Assembly (NCBI RefSeq): GCF_000383615.1
Contig: NZ_KB911583.1
Span: 479,369 to 543,368, forward strand
Length of the DNA stretch: 64,000 nucleotides
Origin: Streptomyces canus 299MFChir4.1
GTDB taxonomy: Bacteria > Actinomycetota > Actinomycetes > Streptomycetales > Streptomycetaceae
Direction: 5' to 3'
Under the pieces are notes generated by a model. The model saw nothing but the letters and a program-made list of their open reading frames with translations. It was not told the DNA's origin and did no database searches. Below are positions 1 to 8,239 of the stretch, piece after piece. Positions within the stretch are counted from its first letter, which is position 1; each line of letters opens with the position of its first letter. The position numbers and the translations under genes are program-made.

Positions 1-63
1 GACGGAGTCAGCGCGGCGACATGCCTTCGCGGACTCGGCCGACCCGAGGGCGACGCCGCGTAG
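1..63 (+). CDS. possible 3' end of an upstream gene (partial)
   Basis: From the first base there is an open frame of 20 codons ending in TAG at 61-63, with mostly G or C in third positions. It could be the C-terminus of a gene that starts to the left of the window. The stretch is too short for a family to be recognised. Confidence 0.25.
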   Translation, partial: DGVSAATCLRGLGRPEGDAA

Positions 64-97
64 GCGCTTCCCGAAGCACCACTCGAAATGGAGAACC

Positions 98-877
98 ATG
101 TACCGGACCCACCGCGACGAGGAGTACCTCGGCGAGCCGCGCTACGGCGACGGCTCCACGTACGTGAGCCCCCCGACCCGGACCAGGCGGCGCCTGATCA
201 TCGCCGCCGCATCCGTGGTGGTGTTGGCGCTCGGCGCCGTCGCGGTCGACCGGATCGCCGCGGCCCGCGCGGAGAGCCGTACGGCCGAGGCCTTCCAGGA
301 CGGCATGGGAACCGCCGACCGACCGTCGGTGCGTGTCACCGGATTCCCCGTGCTGACCCAACTGGCCAAGGGCAGCCTGAACCACGTCGACCTCACAGCC
401 CACGACATACCCGCGAACGGCTCGACCCGGCCCCTGCCGGTGACAAAGCTGACCGTAGGGATGGACGGGCTCAAGACCTCAGGGAGCGCCGATGCGGCAC
501 ACGCCCGCAGCGTTCGGGCGACCGCCCACCTGTCGTACGCGGACGTGTCGAGCGCGCTCGGCGTGGAGGTGTCGCAGGGCGACGAGTCGGGCCGGGTCAA
601 CGCGACCGCGAGCCTGCCGCTCGTCGGCGACGTGACCGTGAGCGCGGCCGTCTCGGCGGCGAGCGGCAACCGCGTCTCGTTCACCGACGTCCGCGCCGAG
701 CAGGGTGAACTGCTGCCTCCGCTGAAGTCACTGCTCGACAAGGCTCTGGACGAGCCCATTCCGCTGCAGAACGTCCCCGAGGGACTCCACCTGCGGTCGG
801 TCACGACCACAGAGGACGGGATCGACGCCCGCTTCACCGGCCGGTCGGTCACCTTCCGCCCGGACTCGAGCGCCTAG
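98..877 (+). CDS. DUF2993 (LmeA-like) exported lipid-binding-type protein
   Basis: This 259-residue protein has a short polar N-terminus, one hydrophobic segment at about residues 34-50 (LIIAAASVVVLALGAVAV) preceded by Arg residues, and then an extracytoplasmic domain. The repeated pattern VRVTGFPVLTQLAKGSL followed by V.LTAHDI is typical of DUF2993, the LmeA-like family of actinobacterial envelope proteins thought to bind phospholipid. The start is supported by GGAGAA a few bases upstream of ATG. The gene is monocistronic and convergent with the TetR gene. The role is probably in envelope lipid handling; the substrate cannot be read from the sequence. Confidence 0.8.
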   Translation: MYRTHRDEEYLGEPRYGDGSTYVSPPTRTRRRLIIAAASVVVLALGAVAVDRIAAARAESRTAEAFQDGMGTADRPSVRVTGFPVLTQLAKGSLNHVDLTAHDIPANGSTRPLPVTKLTVGMDGLKTSGSADAAHARSVRATAHLSYADVSSALGVEVSQGDESGRVNATASLPLVGDVTVSAAVSAASGNRVSFTDVRAEQGELLPPLKSLLDKALDEPIPLQNVPEGLHLRSVTTTEDGIDARFTGRSVTFRPDSSA

Positions 878-1524
878 AGGCAGGACGGTCGGTCGAGGTC
901 GGGCAGGGGGCGCCGGGCGACCTCGTGAGCTTCGTCCGGTGACAGCCCCAGCATGCGCAGGACCATCTCGGCGAGGTTCACCGCAGCCTCGTCGCCGTCC
1001 GCCTCCGGGCGGGCAAAGCGCAGCTCCACCAGCGACAGCAGGGTTCCGCCCAGCGCGGCGAGGGCGACCACGGGGTCGAGGGTGGTGAAGCGACCGGAGG
1101 CGATGCCGACCTGGAGATCGCGCAGGGCGCGTCGGGCCAGGCCGTTGTCCGAGTGGATGTGCCCCAGGCCGCGGCGGCGCAGGACCTGCATCAGCTCCGG
1201 GTGCGAGTCGGCCATCCGGGCACTGAGCCGGAAGCCGGCCGCGAGCAGCTCCGCCGGGTCGTCGATCCCCGTCAGGCGCTCGTCGAAGGCCTGTCCGAAC
1301 TCCTCCAGGGCGTCCACCACCGCCGCCTCGAACAGCTCGGCCTTGGAGTCGAAGTGGTTGTAGAAGGAGCCGAAGCCCACGTCCGCGCGTTCGGCGATCG
1401 CCTGGATGCTCGCGCTGGTGTCCCCGGTCTCGGCGAGTATCTGCCGGGCCGCTCGCACGAGAGCCCTGCGAGTCCCCGCACGACGCCGCTCGAACCGGTT
1501 GCTGGGCAGGGCTGGCGTGGACAT
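874..1524 (-). CDS. TetR-family transcriptional regulator
   Basis: A 216-residue protein with an N-terminal TetR helix-turn-helix at about residues 15-60 (IQAIAERADVGFGSFYNHF is the recognition region), followed by an all-helical ligand-binding domain of normal length. It is transcribed divergently from the aromatic-catabolism operon, with about 135 bp between the two starts. It is therefore the likely repressor of that operon, responding to an aromatic substrate or ring-cleavage product. Two palindromes in the shared intergenic region (1565-1578 and 1606-1618) are candidate operators. Its 3' end overlaps the DUF2993 gene by 4 bp in convergent orientation. The ligand is unknown. Confidence 0.88.
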   Translation of the reverse strand: MSTPALPSNRFERRRAGTRRALVRAARQILAETGDTSASIQAIAERADVGFGSFYNHFDSKAELFEAAVVDALEEFGQAFDERLTGIDDPAELLAAGFRLSARMADSHPELMQVLRRRGLGHIHSDNGLARRALRDLQVGIASGRFTTLDPVVALAALGGTLLSLVELRFARPEADGDEAAVNLAEMVLRMLGLSPDEAHEVARRPLPDLDRPSCL

Positions 1525-1564
1525 GCGCAGATTCTAGCCGCCGGGCCGATGGCGATCGCAATCC

Positions 1565-1578
1565 TGATGAATTCGTCA
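1565..1578. promoter_or_regulatory. imperfect palindrome, candidate TetR operator 1
   Basis: TGATGAATTCGTCA matches its reverse complement at 12 of 14 positions. It lies 41 bp from the TetR start and upstream of the -35 of the divergent dioxygenase operon. The position suits autoregulation of the TetR gene. Confidence 0.4.
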
Positions 1579-1595
1579 TTTCCAACGCTGACACC

Positions 1596-1624
1596 TTGAC
1601 GACGGAACTGTCACAGTTGATGAT
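1596..1624 (+). promoter_or_regulatory. promoter of aromatic operon with perfect palindrome in spacer
   Basis: A -35 TTGACG (1596-1601) is followed after 17 bp by a weak -10 GATGAT (1619-1624). The spacer holds the perfect 13-bp palindrome AACTGTCACAGTT (1606-1618), a good place for a repressor to block RNA polymerase. The adjacent divergent TetR protein is the obvious candidate ligand. Confidence 0.45.
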
Positions 1625-1658
1625 TTCCTCATTACGGCAATGTTGCTCGGAGGGCACC

Positions 1659-2804
1659 ATGTCTGAAATCCGCGTCAACGGGGCCGACGTCATCACGGCC
1701 CATCAGGACCTCCACAGTGAGCAGGGCGCCCTGCGTGGCGAACACCCCGGCCGCTCCCGGAACCCGGTCATCAAGGTGGCCGACCTGGCCTGGCTGGAGT
1801 TCGAGAAACCCGACCTGGACCGTGCCGAGGTCTTCGCCCGCGACTTCGGGTTCGCCGTCGCCGCCCGTACCGAACGGGAGCTGTGGCTGCGCGGCACCTT
1901 CGCCGGCTCGCCCTGCATGGTGATCCGGCGCGGTCGTACGTCCCGTTTCATCGGCCCGGCGTTCCGGGCGGGGGAGCGGGCCGACCTGGACCGGCTGGCC
2001 CGCGCGACGGGCAGGGATGTGCGGGACGCCGACGTTCCGGGTGGTGGCAAGGTCGTCGACCTGCTCGACCCCTCCGGCTTCCCGGTCCGGGTCGTGCACT
2101 GCGCCGAACAGCTGCCCGCGCTGCCCGAACAGCAGCCGCTGCTGCTCAACTTCGGCACGGATCACCGTCGTACGAACACCACGCAGCGACCGCCGCGCGA
2201 GCCGTCCCGAATTCAGCGCCTGGGCCATGTGGTCCTGGAGACACGGGTGTTCGCCCGTGCCCTGGACTGGTACCTGGACACCCTCGGGATGATCGTGTCC
2301 GACTTCCTGTTCCTGGACGGGCAGCGCGGCCGGGGTCCGACGATGGCGTTCATCCGCTGCGACCTGGGTGGCGTGCCGGCCGACCACCACACCCTCGCGA
2401 TGCACCTGGGGCCGGGCACGGGGTACGTCCACTCGGCCTACCAGGTCACCGACCTGGACTCGATCGCCGCGGGTGGCGAGTACCTCAAGGAGCGGGGCTA
2501 CAGGCGCAGTTGGGGCATCGGACGGCACATCCAGGGCAGCCAGCTCTTCGACTACTGGCGCGATCCGGACCACTTCATGCTGGAGCACTTCGCCGACGGC
2601 GACCTGTTCTCCTGCGACGTGGAACCCGGCTGGGCGCCCATGTCGACCAGCGGCCTCGCCCAGTGGGGCCCGCCCGCCACCCGAGACTTCCTCGGCGCCG
2701 GCCCCTCCCCGCAGCGGATCCGCGACGTCATCGAGGCACTGCGCGGCGACAACGAGATGGACCCCGCGCGACTCTTCGGCCTGCTCAAGGCCGCCAACTC
2801 CTGA
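1659..2804 (+). CDS. VOC-superfamily extradiol ring-cleavage dioxygenase
   Basis: A 381-residue, two-domain type I extradiol dioxygenase. The N-terminal VOC domain is at about residues 35-155 and the catalytic VOC domain at about 190-320. Visible metal ligands are His in RLGHVVLET, His in GYVHSAYQVTD and Glu in MLEHFADGD, the 2-His-1-carboxylate set for Fe(II). It should cleave a catechol-type substrate next to its hydroxyl groups. I chose ATG at 1659 because CGGAGG lies 5-11 bases upstream; an upstream in-frame start at 1596 would overlap the promoter. It is the first gene of the operon with the FAH hydrolase, hydroxylase and acyl-CoA ligase. Confidence 0.85.
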   Translation: MSEIRVNGADVITAHQDLHSEQGALRGEHPGRSRNPVIKVADLAWLEFEKPDLDRAEVFARDFGFAVAARTERELWLRGTFAGSPCMVIRRGRTSRFIGPAFRAGERADLDRLARATGRDVRDADVPGGGKVVDLLDPSGFPVRVVHCAEQLPALPEQQPLLLNFGTDHRRTNTTQRPPREPSRIQRLGHVVLETRVFARALDWYLDTLGMIVSDFLFLDGQRGRGPTMAFIRCDLGGVPADHHTLAMHLGPGTGYVHSAYQVTDLDSIAAGGEYLKERGYRRSWGIGRHIQGSQLFDYWRDPDHFMLEHFADGDLFSCDVEPGWAPMSTSGLAQWGPPATRDFLGAGPSPQRIRDVIEALRGDNEMDPARLFGLLKAANS

Positions 2805-2830
2805 CCCGTCCCTCTGAAGAAGGCACTGAC

Positions 2831-3769
2831 ATGAGCCCCAATGTCCTGCGCACGGCCGAGGGCTGGTGGGTCGTCCGAGGCGACCGGGCCGTCCCCGTCG
2901 AGACCAAGGCCGCGACCACCGCCGAGCTGCTGGCCGACCGGGACGCCGTCCGGGAGGCCGCCGTCTCCGGTGAACCGGGCACGCCCGTCGCCGACCTGGT
3001 GGCGCTCTCGCCGGTGACCACGCCCTGCCGGGTGGTCGCCCAGATGGTCAACTATCGCAGCCACGCCCGTGATTCGGGTTTCAAGGGCGACATCCCGCCC
3101 GCGTTCTTCCGCAAGGCGTCCGGCTCGGTCAGCGGTCCCGGAGAGGCCGTCGTCCGGCCGTCGCACGTGAAGTTCCTCGACTACGAGATCGAACTCGGGC
3201 TCGTCATGGGCGCGCCCCTGCCTGTCGGCACCGTCGTCGAGGAGCGGGACCTGCCGTCGTACGTCGCCGGACTGGTGATCACCAACGATGTCAGCGCCCG
3301 TGAGGTGCAGCTGACCAAGACGCAGTTCTACGAGAGCAAGTCGTACCCCACCTTCACGCCGACCGGTCCGTACCTGTCGTTGCTGGAGCCGGAGGACTTC
3401 GCCCATCTGCTGGACCTGCGGCTGAAGTTGAGTGTCAACGGCGAGCTGCGCCAGGACCGCACCCTGGCCGACATGATCGTCCGCCCGGCACCGGCACTCA
3501 CCCTGCTCGCCCGCTTCCAGACCCTGGACGCCGGCGACCTGCTGCTCACCGGCACCCCTGGCGGCACGGCTCTGAAGGCCCCGCCGAAGGCCGTCGAGAA
3601 GATCGGCGCGCTGCTGCCGCCCGCCGTGAAATGGAAGGCGTTCTTCAAGAGCCAGGCCAAGAACCCGCACTACCTGAACCCCGGCGACGTGATCACGGCG
3701 ACGATCGCGACCCCCGACGGCCGCATCGACCTCGGCGAGCAGCGCACGCCCGTCGCGGCCGCGAACTAA
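2831..3769 (+). CDS. fumarylacetoacetate hydrolase (FAH) family protein
   Basis: A 312-residue protein of FAH fold. Family features include the metal-binding acidic segment LDYEIELGLVMG (about residues 116-127), ITNDVSARE, and LLTGTPGGTA near residue 240. Family members hydrolyse or hydrate ring-cleavage products such as fumarylpyruvate, 2-hydroxyhexadienedioates or 2-hydroxypentadienoates. Because the gene directly follows an extradiol dioxygenase, it probably acts on that enzyme's product. The start ATG at 2831 follows GAAGAAGGCACTGAC. The gap to the dioxygenase stop is 26 bp, consistent with co-transcription. The exact substrate cannot be decided from sequence. Confidence 0.85.
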   Translation: MSPNVLRTAEGWWVVRGDRAVPVETKAATTAELLADRDAVREAAVSGEPGTPVADLVALSPVTTPCRVVAQMVNYRSHARDSGFKGDIPPAFFRKASGSVSGPGEAVVRPSHVKFLDYEIELGLVMGAPLPVGTVVEERDLPSYVAGLVITNDVSAREVQLTKTQFYESKSYPTFTPTGPYLSLLEPEDFAHLLDLRLKLSVNGELRQDRTLADMIVRPAPALTLLARFQTLDAGDLLLTGTPGGTALKAPPKAVEKIGALLPPAVKWKAFFKSQAKNPHYLNPGDVITATIATPDGRIDLGEQRTPVAAAN

Positions 3770-3788
3770 CACCCGAGGTGAGCCGCAC

Positions 3789-5369
3789 ATGACCGTCGAT
3801 GAAGCCGCACGTGTGCCCGTCGTGATCGTCGGGGCCGGACCGGTGGGCGTGACCGCCGCCCTTCTCCTGGCCCGGCGCGGAGTCCGCAGTGTCGTCCTCG
3901 AACGCCACCGGGACGTCTACCCGCTCCCGCGCGCCGTCGCCAATGACGACGAGATCCACCGGATCCTCCAGGCCGCCGGAGTCGGCGAGGAGTTCACCGC
4001 GATCTCCCGCCCGGCGAACGGACTACGGCTGCTGGATGCCCGGCACCGGGTGATGGCCGAGTTCCGGCGCTCCCAGCAGGGGCACCACGGCTATCCGCAG
4101 TCCAGCATGTTCGACCAACCCGAGCTGGAACGCGTGCTGCGCGACGCCCTGGCTCAGCGCCCGGAGTGCGAACTGCGCGGCGGCGTGGAGGTCACCGCCG
4201 TCGGCCCGGACACCACGGGCCCTGTACGCGTCACCTACCGCGACGGCGATCGCGAGCATGAACTGTGGGCCGACGCGGTCCTCGGCTGCGACGGCGCGGG
4301 CAGCCTCGCCCGCGAAGCCATCGGCGGCGTCTGGGAGGACCTGCGCTTCGAGGAGAAGTGGACCGTCATCGACGCCGAGACGACGGGCCCCGTCCGTTGC
4401 TGGGAGGGCGTCGACCAGGTCTGCGACCCGGACCGGCCGGGGACCTTCATGCGGGTGAACGAGACCCGCTACCGCTGGGAGTTCCGGCTCGGGGAAGGAC
4501 AAGAGACGGTCCGCGAGCTGATCGCCCCGTGGCTGCCGCCCTCGTACGACGGGGACTTCGAGGCGGTCCGCGAGACGCAGTACACCTTCCGGGCCCGCGT
4601 CGCCGACCGCTGGCGCAGCGGACGCGTCTTCCTGCTCGGCGACGCCGCCCACCTCACCCCGCCCTTCATCGGACAGGGCCTGTGCTCGGGAATGCGGGAC
4701 GCCTACAACCTCACCTGGAAACTCGCCCGCGTCCTCCAGCAGGGCGGCGACGAACGGCTGTTGGACACCTACGAGAGCGAACGCAGGCCGCACGCCCGGC
4801 ATGTGGTCCGCCTCGCGGTCGCCATGGGCTGGGCCATGACCGGCGGCCAGGACGGCGCCGCCGCGATCCGCCGCCGGGCGCTGGCCGCCGCCTGCCGCAT
4901 ACCCGGCCTGACCGAGCTCGCCGGCCGCGACCTCAGCCCGCCCCTGACCGCCGGACCGCTCGTGCGGCGCGGGGTCCGCCGACGCCTGGCGGGCACGCAC
5001 TGTCCGCAACCGTGGGTGAGCGTCGACGGACGGCGTACCCGTCTCGACGAGCTGCTCGGCGACTCCTTCACCGTGCTGACCGCCACCGAACCGGGCCCCT
5101 CCCTGACCGCGCTTGCCCACAGCCTCGGCATACGCGCGCTCTCCGTGGCCGGCCTCGGCGACGACGGCACCCTCGCAGCCTGGCTGCGCGGCGGACGCGC
5201 GGACGCGGTCCTGCTGCGGCCCGACCGCGTCGTGATGGACGTCGTCCCCTCGGGCAGTCACGACTTCACGTCGACCGCCGCCTGGGCCTCCCTGCTGCAC
5301 ACCACCCGAAGCCCCGTCCCTTCCGAACGGACGGCACCGAAAAGCCTGTTGAGGAGTACGACGCGATGA
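3789..5369 (+). CDS. FAD-dependent aromatic hydroxylase, MhpA-like
   Basis: A 526-residue group A flavoprotein monooxygenase. The N-terminal GxGxxG motif (VIVGAGPVGVTAALLLA) is near residue 14, the DG motif CDGAGS near 165, and the GD motif (FLLGDAAHLTPPFIGQGL) near 282. Length and motif spacing match 3-(3-hydroxyphenyl)propionate hydroxylase (MhpA) and related enzymes with a C-terminal thioredoxin-like domain. It should add a hydroxyl to a phenolic acid, giving the catechol cleaved by the dioxygenase two genes upstream. The preceding gap is 19 bp. Its stop overlaps the start of the next gene (ATGA), indicating translational coupling. The substrate is inferred, not proven. Confidence 0.85.
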   Translation: MTVDEAARVPVVIVGAGPVGVTAALLLARRGVRSVVLERHRDVYPLPRAVANDDEIHRILQAAGVGEEFTAISRPANGLRLLDARHRVMAEFRRSQQGHHGYPQSSMFDQPELERVLRDALAQRPECELRGGVEVTAVGPDTTGPVRVTYRDGDREHELWADAVLGCDGAGSLAREAIGGVWEDLRFEEKWTVIDAETTGPVRCWEGVDQVCDPDRPGTFMRVNETRYRWEFRLGEGQETVRELIAPWLPPSYDGDFEAVRETQYTFRARVADRWRSGRVFLLGDAAHLTPPFIGQGLCSGMRDAYNLTWKLARVLQQGGDERLLDTYESERRPHARHVVRLAVAMGWAMTGGQDGAAAIRRRALAAACRIPGLTELAGRDLSPPLTAGPLVRRGVRRRLAGTHCPQPWVSVDGRRTRLDELLGDSFTVLTATEPGPSLTALAHSLGIRALSVAGLGDDGTLAAWLRGGRADAVLLRPDRVVMDVVPSGSHDFTSTAAWASLLHTTRSPVPSERTAPKSLLRSTTR

Positions 5370-7333
5370 GCACGCCCTTCTTCACACCCGACCCGGAGAC
5401 GGCGGCCGCCAGTCGCATCGCGGACTTCGCCCGGCGTCAGGGCATCGCCCCCGACGACTACGCCGCCCTGCACCGCTGGTCGGTCACCGACCTGGAGGGC
5501 TTCTGGGGCGCGGTGTGGGAGTACTTCGACATCGACGCCGACACCCCCTACGAGAGTGTCCTGGCGGAGGAGCGGATGCCCGGCGCCCGCTGGTTTTCCG
5601 GCGCCACCCTCAACTACGCCCACCACGCCCTGCGCAATCTCGCCGACGAGGCCGTGGCGATCGTCGCCCTCGACGAGACCGGTTCCGGATACGAGGTGAC
5701 CGGCGCCCGGTTGCGTGCCCTGGTGGCGTCCGTGGCCGCGACCCTGCGCGACCTCGGCGTCGGCAAGGGCGACCGGGTCGTCGGCTATCTGCCCAACACC
5801 CCGCACGCCATCGTCACGTTCCTCGCCGCCGCGAGCCTGGGCGCCGTGTGGTCGGTGTGCGGTCAGGACTACGCCCCCAAGGCCGCCGCCGACCGCTTCG
5901 CCCAGCTCGAACCCACCGTCCTGATCGCCGCCGACGGCTACCTCTTCAACGGCACCACCCACGACCGCCGCGACGCAACCCTCGAACTCGCCGGATCCCT
6001 GCCGACGTTGAAGGCGACCCTGCTGGTGGACCACATGGGCCTGCCCTGGCCGTCGCAGGCGTACCCGTCGCTGGTGGTCTCCTGGGAGGATGCCTCCACC
6101 CGTACCGAGGAACTCGCCTGTGTGCCGGTGCCGTTCGACCACCCTCTCTGGGTCGTCTTCTCCTCCGGCACCACCGGCCTGCCCAAGGGCATCGTCCACG
6201 GTCACGGCGGCGTGCTCCTGGAGCACCTCAAAACCCTCGGCCTGCACTCCGACCTCGGCCCCGGCGACCGCCTCCTCTGGTACACCACCACCCACTGGAT
6301 GATGTGGAACCTGGTCGCCTCCACCCTCCTCACCGGCGCCACGACCTGCACCTACGACGGCAGCCCGGCCCCCTTCGCCACGCTCGACCGCCTATGGGAA
6401 CTGGCCGCCCGCCACCGTGTCACCGTCTTCGGCACCAGCCCCCAGTACCTGCTGGGCATGGCCAAGTTCGGCATCGACCCGTCCCCGCACGACCTCTGCT
6501 CGATCCGCGTCGTGGGCTGCACCGGCTCCGCCCTGCCCGCCTCCGCCTACCCCTGGGTCCGTGACCACGTAGGCGGGCACGTCCTGCTGGCCTCCATCAG
6601 CGGCGGCACCGACATCGTCTCCGGCTTCGCCGGCAGCGCCCCCAACACCCCCGTCTGGGCCGGGGAGCTGTCCGCACCCCACCTGGGCGTGGCGCTCGCC
6701 GCCTACGACGCCGAGGGCTTCCCCGTCATCGACCAGGTCGGCGAGCTGGTCGTCACCCGGCCCATGCCGTCGATGCCGCTGTACTTCTGGAACGACCCGG
6801 AGGGCACCCGCTACCGCGACGCCTACTTCTCGGCGTACCCCGGGGTGTGGCGACACGGCGACTGGATCACCGTCACGGGGCACGGCTCGGTGATCATCCA
6901 CGGCCGCTCCGACTCGACGCTCAACCGCAATGGTGTACGGCTCGGCAGCGCCGACATCCATGACGTCGTCGAACGTCTCCCCGAGATCGCCGAGGCCCTG
7001 GTCATCGGTGCGGAGGAGCCGGACGGCGGCTACTGGATGCCGCTGTTCGTGGTCCCGGCGGCCGGGGTGGCCCTGGACGACACCCTGCGCGAGAAGATCC
7101 GCGAAGCCGTCCGCACCGGTGCCTCACCCCGCCACGTCCCCGACGAGATCCTCGAAGTGCCGGGCATCCCGCACACCCGCACCGGCAAGAAGCTGGAGGT
7201 CCCGATCAAGCGACTGCTCCAGGGCGCCACGGTGGAGCAGGTCGTCGATCCGGCCACTGTGGACAGCCCCGAACTCATCGACCACTACGCCCGGCTGGGC
7301 AAGGAGCGCCGCAAGGGCAGGTCCGCCTCATGA
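5366..7333 (+). CDS. acetoacetyl-CoA synthetase-type acyl-CoA ligase
   Basis: A 655-residue ANL-superfamily ligase of the acetoacetate-CoA ligase length. Motifs are SSGTTGLPKGIVHGHGG (phosphate loop, about residue 270), SISGGTDIVSGF (A5-like, about 410), HGRSDSTLNRNGVRLG (hinge, about 512) and RTGKKLEVPIKRL with the catalytic Lys near 613. It activates acetoacetate or a related short beta-keto or carboxylic acid to the CoA thioester using ATP. Its place after ring-cleavage genes suggests it activates the acid released from the ring. The 4-bp overlap on both sides (with the hydroxylase and DoxX genes) fixes the start and shows tight coupling. Confidence 0.85.
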   Translation: MSTPFFTPDPETAAASRIADFARRQGIAPDDYAALHRWSVTDLEGFWGAVWEYFDIDADTPYESVLAEERMPGARWFSGATLNYAHHALRNLADEAVAIVALDETGSGYEVTGARLRALVASVAATLRDLGVGKGDRVVGYLPNTPHAIVTFLAAASLGAVWSVCGQDYAPKAAADRFAQLEPTVLIAADGYLFNGTTHDRRDATLELAGSLPTLKATLLVDHMGLPWPSQAYPSLVVSWEDASTRTEELACVPVPFDHPLWVVFSSGTTGLPKGIVHGHGGVLLEHLKTLGLHSDLGPGDRLLWYTTTHWMMWNLVASTLLTGATTCTYDGSPAPFATLDRLWELAARHRVTVFGTSPQYLLGMAKFGIDPSPHDLCSIRVVGCTGSALPASAYPWVRDHVGGHVLLASISGGTDIVSGFAGSAPNTPVWAGELSAPHLGVALAAYDAEGFPVIDQVGELVVTRPMPSMPLYFWNDPEGTRYRDAYFSAYPGVWRHGDWITVTGHGSVIIHGRSDSTLNRNGVRLGSADIHDVVERLPEIAEALVIGAEEPDGGYWMPLFVVPAAGVALDDTLREKIREAVRTGASPRHVPDEILEVPGIPHTRTGKKLEVPIKRLLQGATVEQVVDPATVDSPELIDHYARLGKERRKGRSAS

Positions 7334-7668
7334 CCACCGTCCTCGCTGTCGCCCTGTCCCTGGTCTTCCTTCCGCTGGGGCTGGCGAAGCTCGCCGCGGC
7401 GCCGTTCATGCGCCAGGCGGCGGCCCATCTCGGCATGTCGGTACGGCTCTATCGCGCCGTCGGCGCGCTGGAGGTGGCCGGGGTCGCCGGTCTGCTGATG
7501 GGGCTGACCTGGATGCCGCTGGGCATGGCCGCCGCGACAGGCCTCGCACTGCTTATGGCCGGCGCGGCGGTGGTCCACCTGCGCCACGGCGACCCGCCGG
7601 TCCGGGCCGTCCCGGCCGTCGTACTGGCCCTCATCGCTGTGACGCAGGCGGCAGCGGCCATCGGCTGA
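7330..7668 (+). CDS. DoxX-like small membrane protein
   Basis: A 112-residue protein with about four hydrophobic segments: residues 1-18, 42-58, 60-78 and 90-108. The N-terminal LSLVFLPLGLAKLAAAPFM and the middle VGALEVAGVAGLLMGL resemble DoxX-like family proteins, which are often found beside oxidoreductases. The start overlaps the ligase stop (ATGA). It is the last gene of the aromatic operon. A role in transport or membrane redox coupling is possible but unproven. A decayed transposase follows immediately. Confidence 0.7.
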   Translation: MTTVLAVALSLVFLPLGLAKLAAAPFMRQAAAHLGMSVRLYRAVGALEVAGVAGLLMGLTWMPLGMAAATGLALLMAGAAVVHLRHGDPPVRAVPAVVLALIAVTQAAAAIG

Positions 7669-7689
7669 CGCAAGAAGCGAAACCGCGCG

Positions 7690-8162
7690 CCATGAACGGG
7701 ACGTCGGCCAGGAGCTGAGCCAGTCCAAGCTGTCGGCCTGGGTGATCTCGGCGCGCGGCCCGGCTGGACCAGGGCTGCAGAACAGCAGCCGCCCGTCGGC
7801 GTCCTTGAGGACCATGGACTTCACATATTTGTCCCGGTCCATGCGGCCGGCGGCCGGCGGCCGGCGGCCGAGCATCGCACCCGGATCTCCGTGCCGTCGA
7901 TGATCCCGGTGCGACCGTCGACGCCCAGATACTCGACGACCTTGGCGAGAGTACGCAGCCGGACGTCGGGCGCGACGGTACAGCCCCGCTGAGCGAGCAG
8001 CGGCACGAACGTGTGTTTCGCTGCGGCTCCTACCGCCCGCCGCCGCGGCCGAGCCGTGAGTCGAGCCTGGTGCTGTTCGTGCCACAACGGCCCTGCCTCA
8101 GCGACGAGTTCAGCAATGACCGCTGACGGCAACCCGATGACCCGGTACTCCGCCACGATCAA
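7690..8162 (-). pseudogene. decayed IS5-type (DDE) transposase
   Basis: The first part (8162 down to about 7860) encodes an HTH-bearing N-terminus with LPSAVIAELVAEAGPLWHEQ and the DDE-type segment GIIDGTEIRVR. The reading then shifts frame; DRDKYVKSMVLKDADGRLLF continues in another frame, and GLAQLLADV in a third near 7710. The match is to the C-terminal half of common streptomycete IS5-type transposases (my recollection of the family). At the first frameshift lies a run of 7-bp repeats (CGGCCGG, about 7847-7870) that could have caused it by slippage. No intact terminal inverted repeats were found. It marks the left edge of the arabinan-enzyme island. Confidence 0.7.
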
Positions 8163-8239
8163 CTCACGTGCCCCAGCCCCCCATGCTCAGTTCAACGAGC
8201 TACTCGTGCGCCGAGCCACGGCCAACCATGCACGAGGTC

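Noticed and set aside
1596..1658. Longer N-terminus of the extradiol dioxygenase starting at 1596
   Set aside because: This stretch holds the -35/-10 and a perfect palindrome and has no ribosome-binding site, whereas ATG 1659 has a strong one.
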